Source: Halorubrum sp. 48-1-W (lineage in GTDB: Archaea > Halobacteriota > Halobacteria > Halobacteriales > Haloferacaceae). Taken from it: DNA of 64,000 nucleotides. The DNA is taken from positions 62,001 through 126,000 of the forward strand of contig NZ_QMIM01000012.1 in assembly GCF_003287355.1 (NCBI RefSeq). Reading direction: 5' to 3'. Positions 8,436 to 16,771 of this stretch are shown piece by piece (the stretch's first letter is position 1; every line of letters starts with the position of its first letter). Below the pieces are notes generated by a model. The model made no database searches and was not told the DNA's origin. It was given only the letters and a program-made list of their open reading frames with translations. The position numbers and the translations under genes are program-made.

Positions 8436-10322
8436 TCAGTGCTCGTCGGGCTCCCCGGAGTAGACGTCCTCCTCCGCGAGTTCACGGAGATCGAGCCGGT
8501 CGAGGAGGTCGTCGGTCGGTCGCCCAGTCTCGTCCCACTCCCGAACCGCGTAGTACTCGTCGAGGAGGGCCTCGAACACGTCGGGATCGATCGGGTCCGC
8601 GGAGCCCGATCCATCGTCGTCGCTGGGGTTCGCCCCGGCGATCGCTGTCGGCAGCGCGTCGTCGTCGCGGTCGAACCCCTCCCGGACGTTGTACAGCCGG
8701 GTGAGCGTCCACACCCGCTCACCGAGGGTGGCGAGGTCCGCGGGGTCGTGGTCGTACCCGCGGGCAGCGAGCCACTCGGCGACGACCGCGGGGTCGAACA
8801 CGTCCTCGAGGAAGTCGTCGGCGACGAGACACCACAGCCCGGCCCGGCGGTCCTGCTCGGCTGTGACCGCCGCTACGACGTCGCCGGGGTCGCGTGTACG
8901 GGGGGCCATCGCGTCCACCTCGACCGGCCGGGCCCGACGATGGCACGCGCCGCGGTCGCTGGTGGCGTACGCCAGGGCCATCGAGGTCGCGCCGCGCGGG
9001 TCGTACGAGGAGAGCTCCATGCCCTTCACCGTGGGGATCAGGTCGTCGCCGCCGAGACCCGTCGCGGCGGCTGTAACGCCGTCGGCGAGGGCGTCGCCCA
9101 GTCGGCCCTCCCGCCGTGCGATCTCCTCGATCAGCGATCGCGCGGCCGCTTCGTCGCCGAAGGCGACCTCGCGATCGATCAGTCCCTCCTCGCCGGCGCG
9201 GACCGCCCAGGCGACCGCGTTGCCCGCGGAGATGACGTCCATGCCGAGCCGGTCACAGACGCCGCCGAGCGCGGCGACCGCGTCGAAGTCGTCGATCCCG
9301 AGGCCAGCGCCGAGGACGATGGGGGTCGCGCCCCGCGGGACGCTGTCGGCGGGAGCGGCGACGTCCTCGCCGTCGTCGGTCCGCGCGTCCCCGTCGTCCG
9401 TCCGCGAGTCCCCGTCGTCCGTCCGCGCGTCCGTCTCACCGGCGTGCTCGGTGTCGGCGGGGATCCGGAACCCACCGGGAACCGAGTCATCCTCGCGTTC
9501 GCGGCCCGTCGCGCGCTCCCTCGCGCGTTCGATCCCGATCGCGTCCGCGCCCTCGAACCGTCGCTCCTGCCAGCCGCGGGTCGGGAGCACGCCCGCCTCG
9601 TTCGCGAAGTCGACCGTCTCGAGGGTGTCGCTCGCTGCCAGCCAGCGCCCCGCGTCGCTGTCGGCGAACGCCGCCCCGTCGCGCTCCCTGAGGGCTGCGA
9701 GCCGTCCGGAGGGCTCCGGCGGTGGGTCGCGTGCGACCACCGCCTTCAGGCGTTTCGACCCCATCACCGCGCCCGCACCGCCCCGTCCGGCGTGGTGGTC
9801 GCCGCCGTCGGAGGCGATCGTCGCGTACCGGACCGCGTTCTCGCCCGCCGGACCGATACAGGCGATAGCCGCGTCCGGGAACCGGTCGTCAGTCGACGCC
9901 GTGTCGAGTCCCCACAGATCGCCCGCGGGCTCGATCGTCGCCTCACCGCCCGAAAGCGAGAGGACGACCGGCTCGTCGGCCGTGCCGGTGACGAGCACGC
10001 CGAGGTGTGGCCCGAGGGAGACTGCGAGCCGTCCCGGAAACGTCCCGCCGCCGTAGGAGTCGAGGAACGCGCCCGTGAGCGGCGACTTCGTGATCGCCGC
10101 GTAGCGCTGCTCGCCGGGGGTGTAGCCGGTTAGCGGTCCGGTCATTAACGCGAGGGGGTTCGCGGGCGACTCCGGGTCGATCCCGCTACCGGCCGCGTAG
10201 AGGTAGCGGGCGCCGAGTCCCTTCCCCCCGACGTACCGCTCGAGCCACCCCTCGGGGACCGGGTCGCTGTCGATCCGACGGGCCGAAAGGTCGACGCGGA
10301 GGATCCGGTCCGGTGGGTCCAT
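8436..10322 (-). CDS. aor: Aldehyde:ferredoxin oxidoreductase-like tungstoprotein lacking the cysteine triad
   Basis: 628 residues from ATG 10322. N-terminal tungstopterin-binding features of the AOR family are present: YVGGKGLGARYL (31-42), TGPLTG (61-66), GSYGGGTFPGRLA-like DSYGGGTFPGRLA (88-100) and HHAGRGGAGAVMGSK (176-190). The C-terminal DPRGATSMALAYATSDRG (441-458) and Cys498 (GLWCLVADDF) are also kept. However, the CxxCxxxC triad that holds the [4Fe-4S] cluster with the late Cys is absent; the region instead carries an acidic heptad repeat (TDDGDAR, residues 297-318). It may still oxidise aldehydes, but electron exit would differ. It is divergent from yqeC. Confidence 0.8.
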   Translation of the reverse strand: MDPPDRILRVDLSARRIDSDPVPEGWLERYVGGKGLGARYLYAAGSGIDPESPANPLALMTGPLTGYTPGEQRYAAITKSPLTGAFLDSYGGGTFPGRLAVSLGPHLGVLVTGTADEPVVLSLSGGEATIEPAGDLWGLDTASTDDRFPDAAIACIGPAGENAVRYATIASDGGDHHAGRGGAGAVMGSKRLKAVVARDPPPEPSGRLAALRERDGAAFADSDAGRWLAASDTLETVDFANEAGVLPTRGWQERRFEGADAIGIERARERATGREREDDSVPGGFRIPADTEHAGETDARTDDGDSRTDDGDARTDDGEDVAAPADSVPRGATPIVLGAGLGIDDFDAVAALGGVCDRLGMDVISAGNAVAWAVRAGEEGLIDREVAFGDEAAARSLIEEIARREGRLGDALADGVTAAATGLGGDDLIPTVKGMELSSYDPRGATSMALAYATSDRGACHRRARPVEVDAMAPRTRDPGDVVAAVTAEQDRRAGLWCLVADDFLEDVFDPAVVAEWLAARGYDHDPADLATLGERVWTLTRLYNVREGFDRDDDALPTAIAGANPSDDDGSGSADPIDPDVFEALLDEYYAVREWDETGRPTDDLLDRLDLRELAEEDVYSGEPDEH

Positions 10323-10471
10323 CACCCCCGTTAGCCGCCGAAACGGGATTAAACCCCACGGTGCCGACGGCGGGCCGAGCGACGGGGTGAGACGGCTCCG
10401 CGGTGTCGGAGCCCTCCTGCCGGGACCGACGTGTTTTCGACGTGGGAGCGTAAAACGGGAGGAACGTCATC

Positions 10472-11224
10472 ATGAACGTCGTCGACGCGCTCGATGCGAG
10501 CGAGGGAACCACCTGCCTCGTCGGTGCCGGCGGGAAGAAGACGACGCTGTACGCGCTCGCCTCGCGCCTCGATCGGGCCATACTCACCGCAACGGTCCGG
10601 ATCCCGATCTTCGACCGGCAGGTCGCGACGGTGCGGACGGCGGCGGATCCCGTCACAGCACTCGCCACGGTCCGCGAGGAGTACCACGATCGCGACGGGG
10701 AACCCGCGTTCCCGCTGGGGCTCGTCCCCGAACGGGAGCGCGACGACCGATACCGAGGATACGACCCGGAGACGGTCGACCGCCTCTCGGGGGCCCACGA
10801 CGGCCCCGTATTGGTGAAAGCCGACGGCGCGCGGACGCGGCTCTTCAAGGCACCGAACGACCGCGAACCGCGGATCCCCGCCGGAGCCGACACCGTCGTT
10901 CCGGTGGCGAGCGTCCAGGCCGTCGGCGAGCCGCTCTCGGAGGCGGTCGTCCACCGCCCAGAGCGCGTCGCGGCGATCGCCGACGCGACCGTCGGCGACG
11001 AGATCACGCCGGAGCTGGTCGGGCGGGTCGTCGCCGACGAGGCGGGTGGGCTGAAGGGCGTCCCCCCGGACGCGACCGCGATCCCACTGGTAAACATGGT
11101 CGACGACGACGCGGACGAGGCGGTCGCCAGGGAGATAGCAACAGCGATCCACGAGCACGCGGACGTGCCGCGCGTCGTCCTCGCGCGGATGCACGGGCCG
11201 GCGATCGTCGCGGTCGTGACGTGA
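10472..11224 (+). CDS. yqeC: YqeC-like putative selenium/molybdenum hydroxylase accessory protein
   Basis: 250 residues. A P-loop-like LVGAGGKKTTL (16-26) opens the protein and VLVKADGARTRLFKAP (about 112-127) is the second signature of the YqeC family. YqeC is linked by gene context in bacteria to labile-selenium molybdenum hydroxylases; its reaction is not proven. Here it lies 149 bp from the divergent AOR-like gene, which suggests a role in maturing a pterin-metal cofactor in this organism, but that is an inference from position. Confidence 0.8.
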   Translation: MNVVDALDASEGTTCLVGAGGKKTTLYALASRLDRAILTATVRIPIFDRQVATVRTAADPVTALATVREEYHDRDGEPAFPLGLVPERERDDRYRGYDPETVDRLSGAHDGPVLVKADGARTRLFKAPNDREPRIPAGADTVVPVASVQAVGEPLSEAVVHRPERVAAIADATVGDEITPELVGRVVADEAGGLKGVPPDATAIPLVNMVDDDADEAVAREIATAIHEHADVPRVVLARMHGPAIVAVVT

Positions 11225-11237
11225 TCGGGTACCGCCG

Positions 11238-11305
11238 GAGTCAGGTGCTCAACCGAGTCAGCTACCCAGCCGAGTCAGGTAATCAACCGTGTCAGTTTCC
11301 CGGCG
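11238..11305. repeat. Degenerate 17-bp tandem repeat, about four copies
   Basis: Units of the form gagtcaggtnntcaacc start at 11238, 11255, 11272 and (decayed) 11289. They fill the gap between the convergent yqeC and membrane-protein genes and enter the last codons of the latter (stop at 11292). Confidence 0.7.
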
Positions 11306-12725
11306 GTCCGTGGACCGACGAGTCCGCCTCGGTTCCGTTCGTCTCGGTTCCGTTCGTCTCGGTCGTCTCGATCGCGTCGCCAGTCGCGGTCACGGCGACT
11401 GAGTCGGTCATCCAGCAGCCGTCGTACCCCGTGGAGGAACCGTCCGAGGCGTTCATCTTTCGCAGTCGGAACTCGTAGCGGCCGGTCGCGGAGCTGTCCT
11501 CGTACGTGACGACTCGCACCGTGGCACGGTCGCCATCGATGCCGAGCGGGGTGTACCGCACGGAGTCGTGGCTGAGCATGGGCGCGTAGCTCGTCCCGTC
11601 GAAGATCTCGACGAACCCCTCGAAGGTGCTCACAGCCTGGCGGTTTCGCGGCGACGCGAACCGTCTCGTCGTCCGGATCCCGTCGTTGGTCGCCGGGTCG
11701 TTGTACCGGAGCGCGTTCATCTGGATCTGGACGACGTGGAGCGGCCCGCGCTCGCAGGTCGGTTCGAGGGCGGTCGCGCGTTCGGCCGCCGACCCGTTCC
11801 GGTCGGTCTCCCCCGAATCGGCGAACGGTCCGCCCGAGTCCGTTACGCCGGTGTCGGTCCCGGAATCTCCCACGTCGACCGACCCGGTCGAGTCGGTCGA
11901 AGACGAGTCGCTCGACTCCCCCACCCCTTCACTCCCGTCGACCGTGTCCCCCCCGCTCGCCGGCATCGGCTCGCCGTCCGGGTCGAGTCGGTCGCCGACC
12001 CCGTCGGAGAGCGACTGATCGGTCAGCGACGCGGCACCCGCGATCGTCGCGAACAGGAGGACGACGACCACGGCGACCGCGAGTCGACCACGGCGGGCGT
12101 CGCCGTCGCGCTGGCGGGGTCGACTCGCGGCGATGTCGGGCCTCGGATCGGACGACGACACCGTCGATTCCTGCGCGGTCGAGACGGAACCGGTTCCCCG
12201 GTCCGCGGTCAGCCGATCGTCGGCAGTCCGACCCTCCGCGACTCGGTTCCCGGCCGCTCCCGCGGTCCCGTCGGTCTCCCCGGTCGATCCCCGACCGACC
12301 GGCCGCCGATCGTACGATCCCGACCGGGCCGGTACCCCGAGGAACCGCTCACACACCGACTCGGCGTCGGCCATCGGCAGGGCGTACAGGAGCCGCTCCC
12401 TGAGGTCGTCCGAGGAGACGGTCTCGGGACCGGCGTCGGGGGGGACGGAGCCCTCGTCTGGGAGCACGACCGTCTCGGGGGAGGCACCGGGGCCTCCCTC
12501 GTCGGCGGGACGGCTCGCGTCGATCGCGGCGTCCGACGCTGCGGGCGCGACGACGAGGTCGGTTCGACTGCCGTCGCTCCGTACCGTGACGATCGGCGGA
12601 TCGACGTCGACGTCGTTGCCGGTCGCCGCCCACAACTCGCCGACGAACGCCACGAGGTCGTCCGGGTCGAGGGAGTCGAGCGCGGCTGTGAACTCGGCGG
12701 GCGGGATCGGCGCGGGATCGGTCAC
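11292..12725 (-). CDS. Single-pass membrane protein with large extracellular domain, function unknown
   Basis: 477 residues from GTG 12725, preceded by a GGAGG sequence 8-12 nt upstream on the minus strand, which decides the start over ATG 12767. A small N-terminal acidic globular domain (about 1-65) and a Ser/Thr/Asp-rich linker precede one transmembrane helix (about 214-234, LAVAVVVVLLFATIAGAASL). Beyond it come low-complexity DSGTDTG-type sequence and a C-terminal beta-rich domain (about 320-450). I do not recognise the domains; it could be a surface or signalling protein. Confidence 0.6.
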   Translation of the reverse strand: MTDPAPIPPAEFTAALDSLDPDDLVAFVGELWAATGNDVDVDPPIVTVRSDGSRTDLVVAPAASDAAIDASRPADEGGPGASPETVVLPDEGSVPPDAGPETVSSDDLRERLLYALPMADAESVCERFLGVPARSGSYDRRPVGRGSTGETDGTAGAAGNRVAEGRTADDRLTADRGTGSVSTAQESTVSSSDPRPDIAASRPRQRDGDARRGRLAVAVVVVLLFATIAGAASLTDQSLSDGVGDRLDPDGEPMPASGGDTVDGSEGVGESSDSSSTDSTGSVDVGDSGTDTGVTDSGGPFADSGETDRNGSAAERATALEPTCERGPLHVVQIQMNALRYNDPATNDGIRTTRRFASPRNRQAVSTFEGFVEIFDGTSYAPMLSHDSVRYTPLGIDGDRATVRVVTYEDSSATGRYEFRLRKMNASDGSSTGYDGCWMTDSVAVTATGDAIETTETNGTETNGTEADSSVHGPPGN

Positions 12726-12756
12726 TGACGGGCCTCCATGCGTACTGATCGTACGG

Positions 12757-12824
12757 GTCGTGTTCACTTCCCGCTTGCGCCGCTCGTAGTGTCGTGTTCA
12801 CTTCCCGCTTTCGCCGCTCATGGT
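12757..12824. repeat. 34-bp direct tandem duplication
   Basis: Two copies beginning gtcgtgttcacttcccgctt occupy 12757-12790 and 12791-12824, differing at a few positions. They lie just upstream of the membrane-protein start at 12725, in the 153-bp gap before the sarcosine oxidase-like gene. Confidence 0.85.
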
Positions 12825-12878
12825 GGGTTCACGGCGGGCCGTAACGGCGTCGTGCGCGCGACGGTGAGCCGGTCCCGG

Positions 12879-14024
12879 TCAGAGTCGGTCGATCGAGTGT
12901 GCCGAGACGTCGAGGTCAGTCCGGCCCTCGGTCGCGAAGTCCGCGAGGACCTCGCCGGTGGCGCTCGCGAACTTGAACCCGTGACCGGTGAAGCCGGTGC
13001 CGACGGTGACCGAGTCGTACCCCGGCACCCGCCCGAGCACGAAGTCCTCGTCCGCGGAGTACGACTGGAGGCAGGTCCGCAACGCCAGGGTGGGCCCCGC
13101 GCCGGCCGGGAAGAACTCCTCGGCGAAACGGCGGTGGAGCTCCTCCTCGGCCGCGGTCGGCTCCCGGTCCATCCGGTCCGGGTCGACGACCTCCCGCTGG
13201 TCGCCGGAGTAGCCGAACTTGAACCCCGGCACGTCGTGGACCGGGAAGCCGTAACCGCCGCCGTCCTCGCCGCGGAGCACGAAGACGGGGAACCGGTCCG
13301 GCGAGAACAGCTCTGGCTCCGTCGGCTGGAGCCAGGCCATGAGCGCGCGGACGGGGACCGCGTCGTCGGCGACGGAGGGGAGCAGTTCGGCGGTCCACGG
13401 CCCCGCCGTCACGACGAGCTCGTCCGCCTCGTAACGGCCCTTGTCCGTGCGGACCCGAACGCCCTCGCCGGTCTCCGACCAGTCGATGGCGCGCTCGCGG
13501 GCGCGGACCGTCGCCCCCTCGGCGTGGGCCGCCTCGACGTGGGCGCTCACGCAGCGCTCACAGTCGAGATAACCGCCGTCGGGCTGGAACACCGCCTCGA
13601 AGTCGGCCGGGAGGTCGTAGCCGGGGAATCGCTCGTTGACCTCGCCAGCGGAGAGGTCCTCGTAGTCGATGTCGTGGGTCTCACACGCCTCGCGGGCGTT
13701 CGCGACCACGTCCGTGCCCGGCGCGCCCGCGTGGACGGAGCCGGTGACGGTGAGGAGGTCTCGCTCCGTCCGCGCCTCCAACTCGCGCCAGCGCTCGTAG
13801 GCACGCTCGACGAGCGGCACGTACTCCGGCCCCTCCTGTTGGGCCTTCCGGATGATCCGGGTGCTGCCGTGGGAAGAGCCCATCGCGTGGGGCACGTCGT
13901 ACCGCTCGATCCCGAGCACGTCGAGGCCGCGCCGTGCCAACTCGTAGGTCGTCGCGCTGCCGACGCCGCCGACGCCGACGACGATCGCGTCGTACCGGTC
14001 GTTGCCGTCTCCCGTCCTGCTCAT
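12879..14024 (-). CDS. solA: Monomeric sarcosine oxidase / N-methyltryptophan oxidase-like flavoprotein
   Basis: 381 residues from ATG 14024. An N-terminal FAD-binding dinucleotide motif (AIVVGVGGVGSATTYELARRG, about 13-33) is followed by MGSSHGSTRIIR, typical of the MSOX group. Cys318 in RTCLQSYSADEDF aligns with the Cys that carries covalent 8a-S-cysteinyl FAD in monomeric sarcosine oxidase, and GTGFTGHGFKFA closes the FAD site. It should oxidatively demethylate N-methyl amino acids, giving H2O2. A minus-strand TATA-like gattttgc at 14048-14055 supports the start. Confidence 0.87.
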   Translation of the reverse strand: MSRTGDGNDRYDAIVVGVGGVGSATTYELARRGLDVLGIERYDVPHAMGSSHGSTRIIRKAQQEGPEYVPLVERAYERWRELEARTERDLLTVTGSVHAGAPGTDVVANAREACETHDIDYEDLSAGEVNERFPGYDLPADFEAVFQPDGGYLDCERCVSAHVEAAHAEGATVRARERAIDWSETGEGVRVRTDKGRYEADELVVTAGPWTAELLPSVADDAVPVRALMAWLQPTEPELFSPDRFPVFVLRGEDGGGYGFPVHDVPGFKFGYSGDQREVVDPDRMDREPTAAEEELHRRFAEEFFPAGAGPTLALRTCLQSYSADEDFVLGRVPGYDSVTVGTGFTGHGFKFASATGEVLADFATEGRTDLDVSAHSIDRL

Positions 14025-14078
14025 GGTTCCAACAGATGGAGGAGGAGCAAAATCCCCCGAGATCCGGCGGTTCCATCC

Positions 14079-14151
14079 GGGAACCACGGGCGAACTCGGC
14101 GGGAACCACGGGCGAACTCGGCGGGAACCACGGGCGAACTCGGCGGGAACC
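14079..14151. repeat. 22-bp tandem repeat, three exact copies plus a partial
   Basis: Exact 22-bp units starting gggaaccacgggcgaactcg lie at 14079-14100, 14101-14122 and 14123-14144, followed by gggaacc to 14151. They occupy the space between the core promoters of solA (minus, TATA about 14051) and ptsH (plus, TATA about 14190). Unlike the 7035-7122 array, the unit has no clear palindrome. Confidence 0.93.
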
Positions 14152-14185
14152 GACGGACGACGACCCCGGACGCGCTCGGACGAGA

Positions 14186-14193
14186 GTATATTA
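14186..14193 (+). promoter_or_regulatory. TATA box of ptsH-ptsI
   Basis: gtatatta is centred 26 nt before the ptsH ATG (14216), the distance expected for a leaderless mRNA. Confidence 0.65.
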
Positions 14194-14215
14194 CCCGTCG
14201 TGCCGGAACGGGGGT

Positions 14216-14536
14216 ATGGAACGGATCGTCGAGGTGGTGCCGGCAGCGGGGTTACACGCGAGACCGGCCTCGAAACTCGTCAAGACGGTCAACCGGTTCG
14301 ACGCGGACGTCTCGGTCGGTCGCGCCGACGACGGCGAGGAGGGCGCCGTACGTGCCGACAGCATGCTCGCGGTGACCGGGCTCAACGTCCGGCACGGCGA
14401 GTCGGTCAGGGTCGTCGCCGACGGGCCGGACGCCGAGACGGCGCTCGACGCGATCGAGGACCTGCTGACGAGTCCGGTCGAGGGCGAAGGCGAGGGCGAA
14501 CATATCGCGGACGACGCGGGAGACGACCCGACGTGA
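14216..14536 (+). CDS. ptsH: Phosphocarrier protein HPr
   Basis: 106 residues. The active-site motif AAGLHARPAS puts the phosphorylated His at residue 14; Ser49 in RADSMLAV is at the position of the regulatory Ser of bacterial HPr, though no HPr kinase is seen here. The body is normal HPr length, with an extra acidic C-terminal tail (GEGEGEH...DDAGDDPT). HPr accepts phosphate from enzyme I (next gene) and passes it to DhaM. The ptsI start GTG overlaps its stop codon (GTGA), so translation is coupled. Confidence 0.93.
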   Translation: MERIVEVVPAAGLHARPASKLVKTVNRFDADVSVGRADDGEEGAVRADSMLAVTGLNVRHGESVRVVADGPDAETALDAIEDLLTSPVEGEGEGEHIADDAGDDPT

Positions 14537-16287
14537 CGGGGTCGACGACGCTGACCGGGAGCGGGAGCACCCCCCGCGCCGGGGTCGGGACCGCGCGGTG
14601 GTACCGTCCGGGGACGGACCTGACGCTGCCGGACCGGCCGGATCCCTCGACGGTCGATCCCGCGACCGAGCGCGAGCGGTTCGAGACCGCCAGAGGGGAG
14701 GCCCGCGAGGGGATCCGACGGGCACGCGAGCGGGCCGAAGCGCGCGTCGGCGATGAGGAGGCAGCCGTCTTCGACGCTCACGAAGCGTTCCTCGACGACC
14801 CGGGGATCGTCGACGACGTCGAGGCGGCCGTCGCGGACGGGGCTCCCGCCGAACACGCGGTTCACGACCGTTTCGAGTCGGCGATCGAGGGGTTCGAGGG
14901 CATGGACGGGCGGATGGCCGAGCGCGCCGACGACCTCCGAGACGTGCGCGATCGGCTGTTGCGCGCGCTGCTCGACGCCCCGGCATCCACCGACCTCTCG
15001 ACGCTCCCGGCGGGCACGGTCCTGCTGGCCGAGCGGCTGACCCCCAGCGACACGGCCGAGTTGGACCCGGCGGCGGTCGCGGGGATCGCGACCGTCGCCG
15101 GCGGCCGCACCTCCCACGCCGCGATCATCGCGCGCTCGCTTTCGATCCCGGCGGTCGTCGGCGTCGGCGACGCGCTCGCGGAGGTGCCGGACGGAACCGT
15201 GGTCCTCGTCGACGGCGAGACGGGCGAGGTCGTCGTCGACCCCGACGATCGGCGACGGGCGACGGCGCTCCGTGGAGACGACGTGCCGGTGGTCCCCGAG
15301 CCGGTGTCGACCGCCGACGGCCGCGCGATCGAGGTCGCGGCGAACGTCGGGAGCGAGCCGGAGGTGTCGCCCGCGAGCGACCGCGGCGCGGACGGGATCG
15401 GGCTGTTCCGGACCGAGTTCCTCTTCCTCGACCGGGAGTCGCCGCCCGACGAGGCGGAGCAGTACGGGGCGGTCGTCGCCGCGCTCGAGGCGTTCCCCGA
15501 CGCCCGCGTCGTCGTGCGAACCCTCGACGTGGGCGGGGACAAGCGGGTCCCCTACCTCGATCTGCCCGAGGAGGCCAACCCGTTCCTGGGCCGGCGGGGG
15601 ATCCGGCTCTCGCTCGGGGACCACGCCGACCTCTTCGAGACCCAGCTCCGGGCGCTGTTGCGGGCGGCCGCACACGGGAGCGACGGCGACGGTGCTGGCG
15701 ACGGCGACGGTGCTGGCGACGGCGACCGCGGCGACCTCGCAGTCATGTTCCCGATGGTCTCGCGAGTCGAGGAGGTCGAGGCCGCGCTCGACCGGGTCGA
15801 GTCGGTGGCCGACGACCTCACGGCCGAGGGGATACCCCACGCGGTCCCGGAGCTGGGCGCGATGGTCGAGACGCCGGCCGCGTCGTACCTCGCGGACGTG
15901 CTCGCCTCCCGGCTCGACTTCCTGAGCGTCGGGACGAACGACCTCGCCGGCTACGTGATGGCCGCCGACCGCGAGAACGACGCCGTCGCCGACTACCACG
16001 ACCCGCTCCACCCGGCGGTGTTGCGGGCGATCGACCGGACGACGGCGGGCGCGGAGGGAACCGACGCCTGGGTCGGCATGTGCGGCGAGATGGCCGGCGA
16101 CCCCGACCTGACCGAGCTACTGGTCGGCCTCGGGCTCGACGAACTCAGCATGAGCGCGGTGACCGTCCCGGCCGTGAAAGAGCGCGTTCGCGAGGTCGAC
16201 TCGGCGGAGGCACGCGAACTGGCCGAGGCGGTACTCGCCCGCGAGACGCGCGCCAACGTCCGGGACACGCTGGGCCTCGACGGCTGA
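14533..16287 (+). CDS. ptsI: PTS enzyme I (phosphoenolpyruvate-protein phosphotransferase)
   Basis: 584 residues from GTG 14533, overlapping the ptsH stop. The phosphohistidine motif GGRTSHAAIIAR puts the active His at 195; the C-terminal PEP-binding barrel has FRTEFLF, TLDVGGDK, FLSVGTNDLAGY and the catalytic Cys in GMCGEMAGDP. A GDGAGDGDGAGDGD low-complexity insert (nucleotides 15678-15725, an 18-bp repeat) sits in a loop of the barrel. It takes phosphate from PEP to HPr. No sugar-specific EII is in the window; the likely acceptor is the DHA kinase system encoded convergently. Confidence 0.93.
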   Translation: MTGSTTLTGSGSTPRAGVGTARWYRPGTDLTLPDRPDPSTVDPATERERFETARGEAREGIRRARERAEARVGDEEAAVFDAHEAFLDDPGIVDDVEAAVADGAPAEHAVHDRFESAIEGFEGMDGRMAERADDLRDVRDRLLRALLDAPASTDLSTLPAGTVLLAERLTPSDTAELDPAAVAGIATVAGGRTSHAAIIARSLSIPAVVGVGDALAEVPDGTVVLVDGETGEVVVDPDDRRRATALRGDDVPVVPEPVSTADGRAIEVAANVGSEPEVSPASDRGADGIGLFRTEFLFLDRESPPDEAEQYGAVVAALEAFPDARVVVRTLDVGGDKRVPYLDLPEEANPFLGRRGIRLSLGDHADLFETQLRALLRAAAHGSDGDGAGDGDGAGDGDRGDLAVMFPMVSRVEEVEAALDRVESVADDLTAEGIPHAVPELGAMVETPAASYLADVLASRLDFLSVGTNDLAGYVMAADRENDAVADYHDPLHPAVLRAIDRTTAGAEGTDAWVGMCGEMAGDPDLTELLVGLGLDELSMSAVTVPAVKERVREVDSAEARELAEAVLARETRANVRDTLGLDG

Positions 16288-16360
16288 CGCGTCCGGTCCG
16301 GTCACCGTCCAGCCCAACCCCCATCTGACCCGATCCCCATCCGGTCAGGTCCCGGGGATC

Positions 16361-16771
16361 TCAGACCTTCGATATCTCGCCCGCGGCCTCGGCCTGCTCG
16401 CGGACCGATTCGAGCGTGGCGTTCGGGTCGGTGGCGGCGACCGCGGCGTTGACTGCGCCCTCGAGCACGGGCGCGTCCGCGATGACCGCGTCGACGTCCG
16501 CGAGTTCGATGGCGACCTCGGCGTTCATCACCGCGCTCCCGAGGTCGACGAGGACGACGACACCCTCCCCGTCGTCGTCGCCCTCGTCTCCCGCGTCGCC
16601 GGCGGCGGTCACGAGGGCGTCCTCGATGTCGTCGGGGACGGTCCCGATCCCGCCTCGGCCGTCGCCGCCGACCGCCTCGATACGGGTCTCTCCCGCCATC
16701 TCCGCGGCGATCTCGACGATCCCCTCCGCAGCCCGCGCGCTGTGTGAGACCACCACGAGTCCGACGCTCAC
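16361..16771 (-). CDS. dhaM: PTS-dependent dihydroxyacetone kinase, phosphoryl donor DhaM
   Basis: 136 residues with the EIIA-man-type fold; His10 in VVVSHSARAAEG is the phosphorylated residue, and VVVLVDLGSAVMNAEVA is the core strand-helix. Only the EIIA domain is present: no fused HPr or EI modules as in some bacteria, matching the separate ptsH and ptsI nearby. It passes phosphate to ADP bound in DhaL. Its ATG overlaps the dhaL stop by 4 nt (ATGA). An acidic insert DAGDEGDDDGEG lies around residues 60-71. Confidence 0.92.
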   Translation of the reverse strand: MSVGLVVVSHSARAAEGIVEIAAEMAGETRIEAVGGDGRGGIGTVPDDIEDALVTAAGDAGDEGDDDGEGVVVLVDLGSAVMNAEVAIELADVDAVIADAPVLEGAVNAAVAATDPNATLESVREQAEAAGEISKV

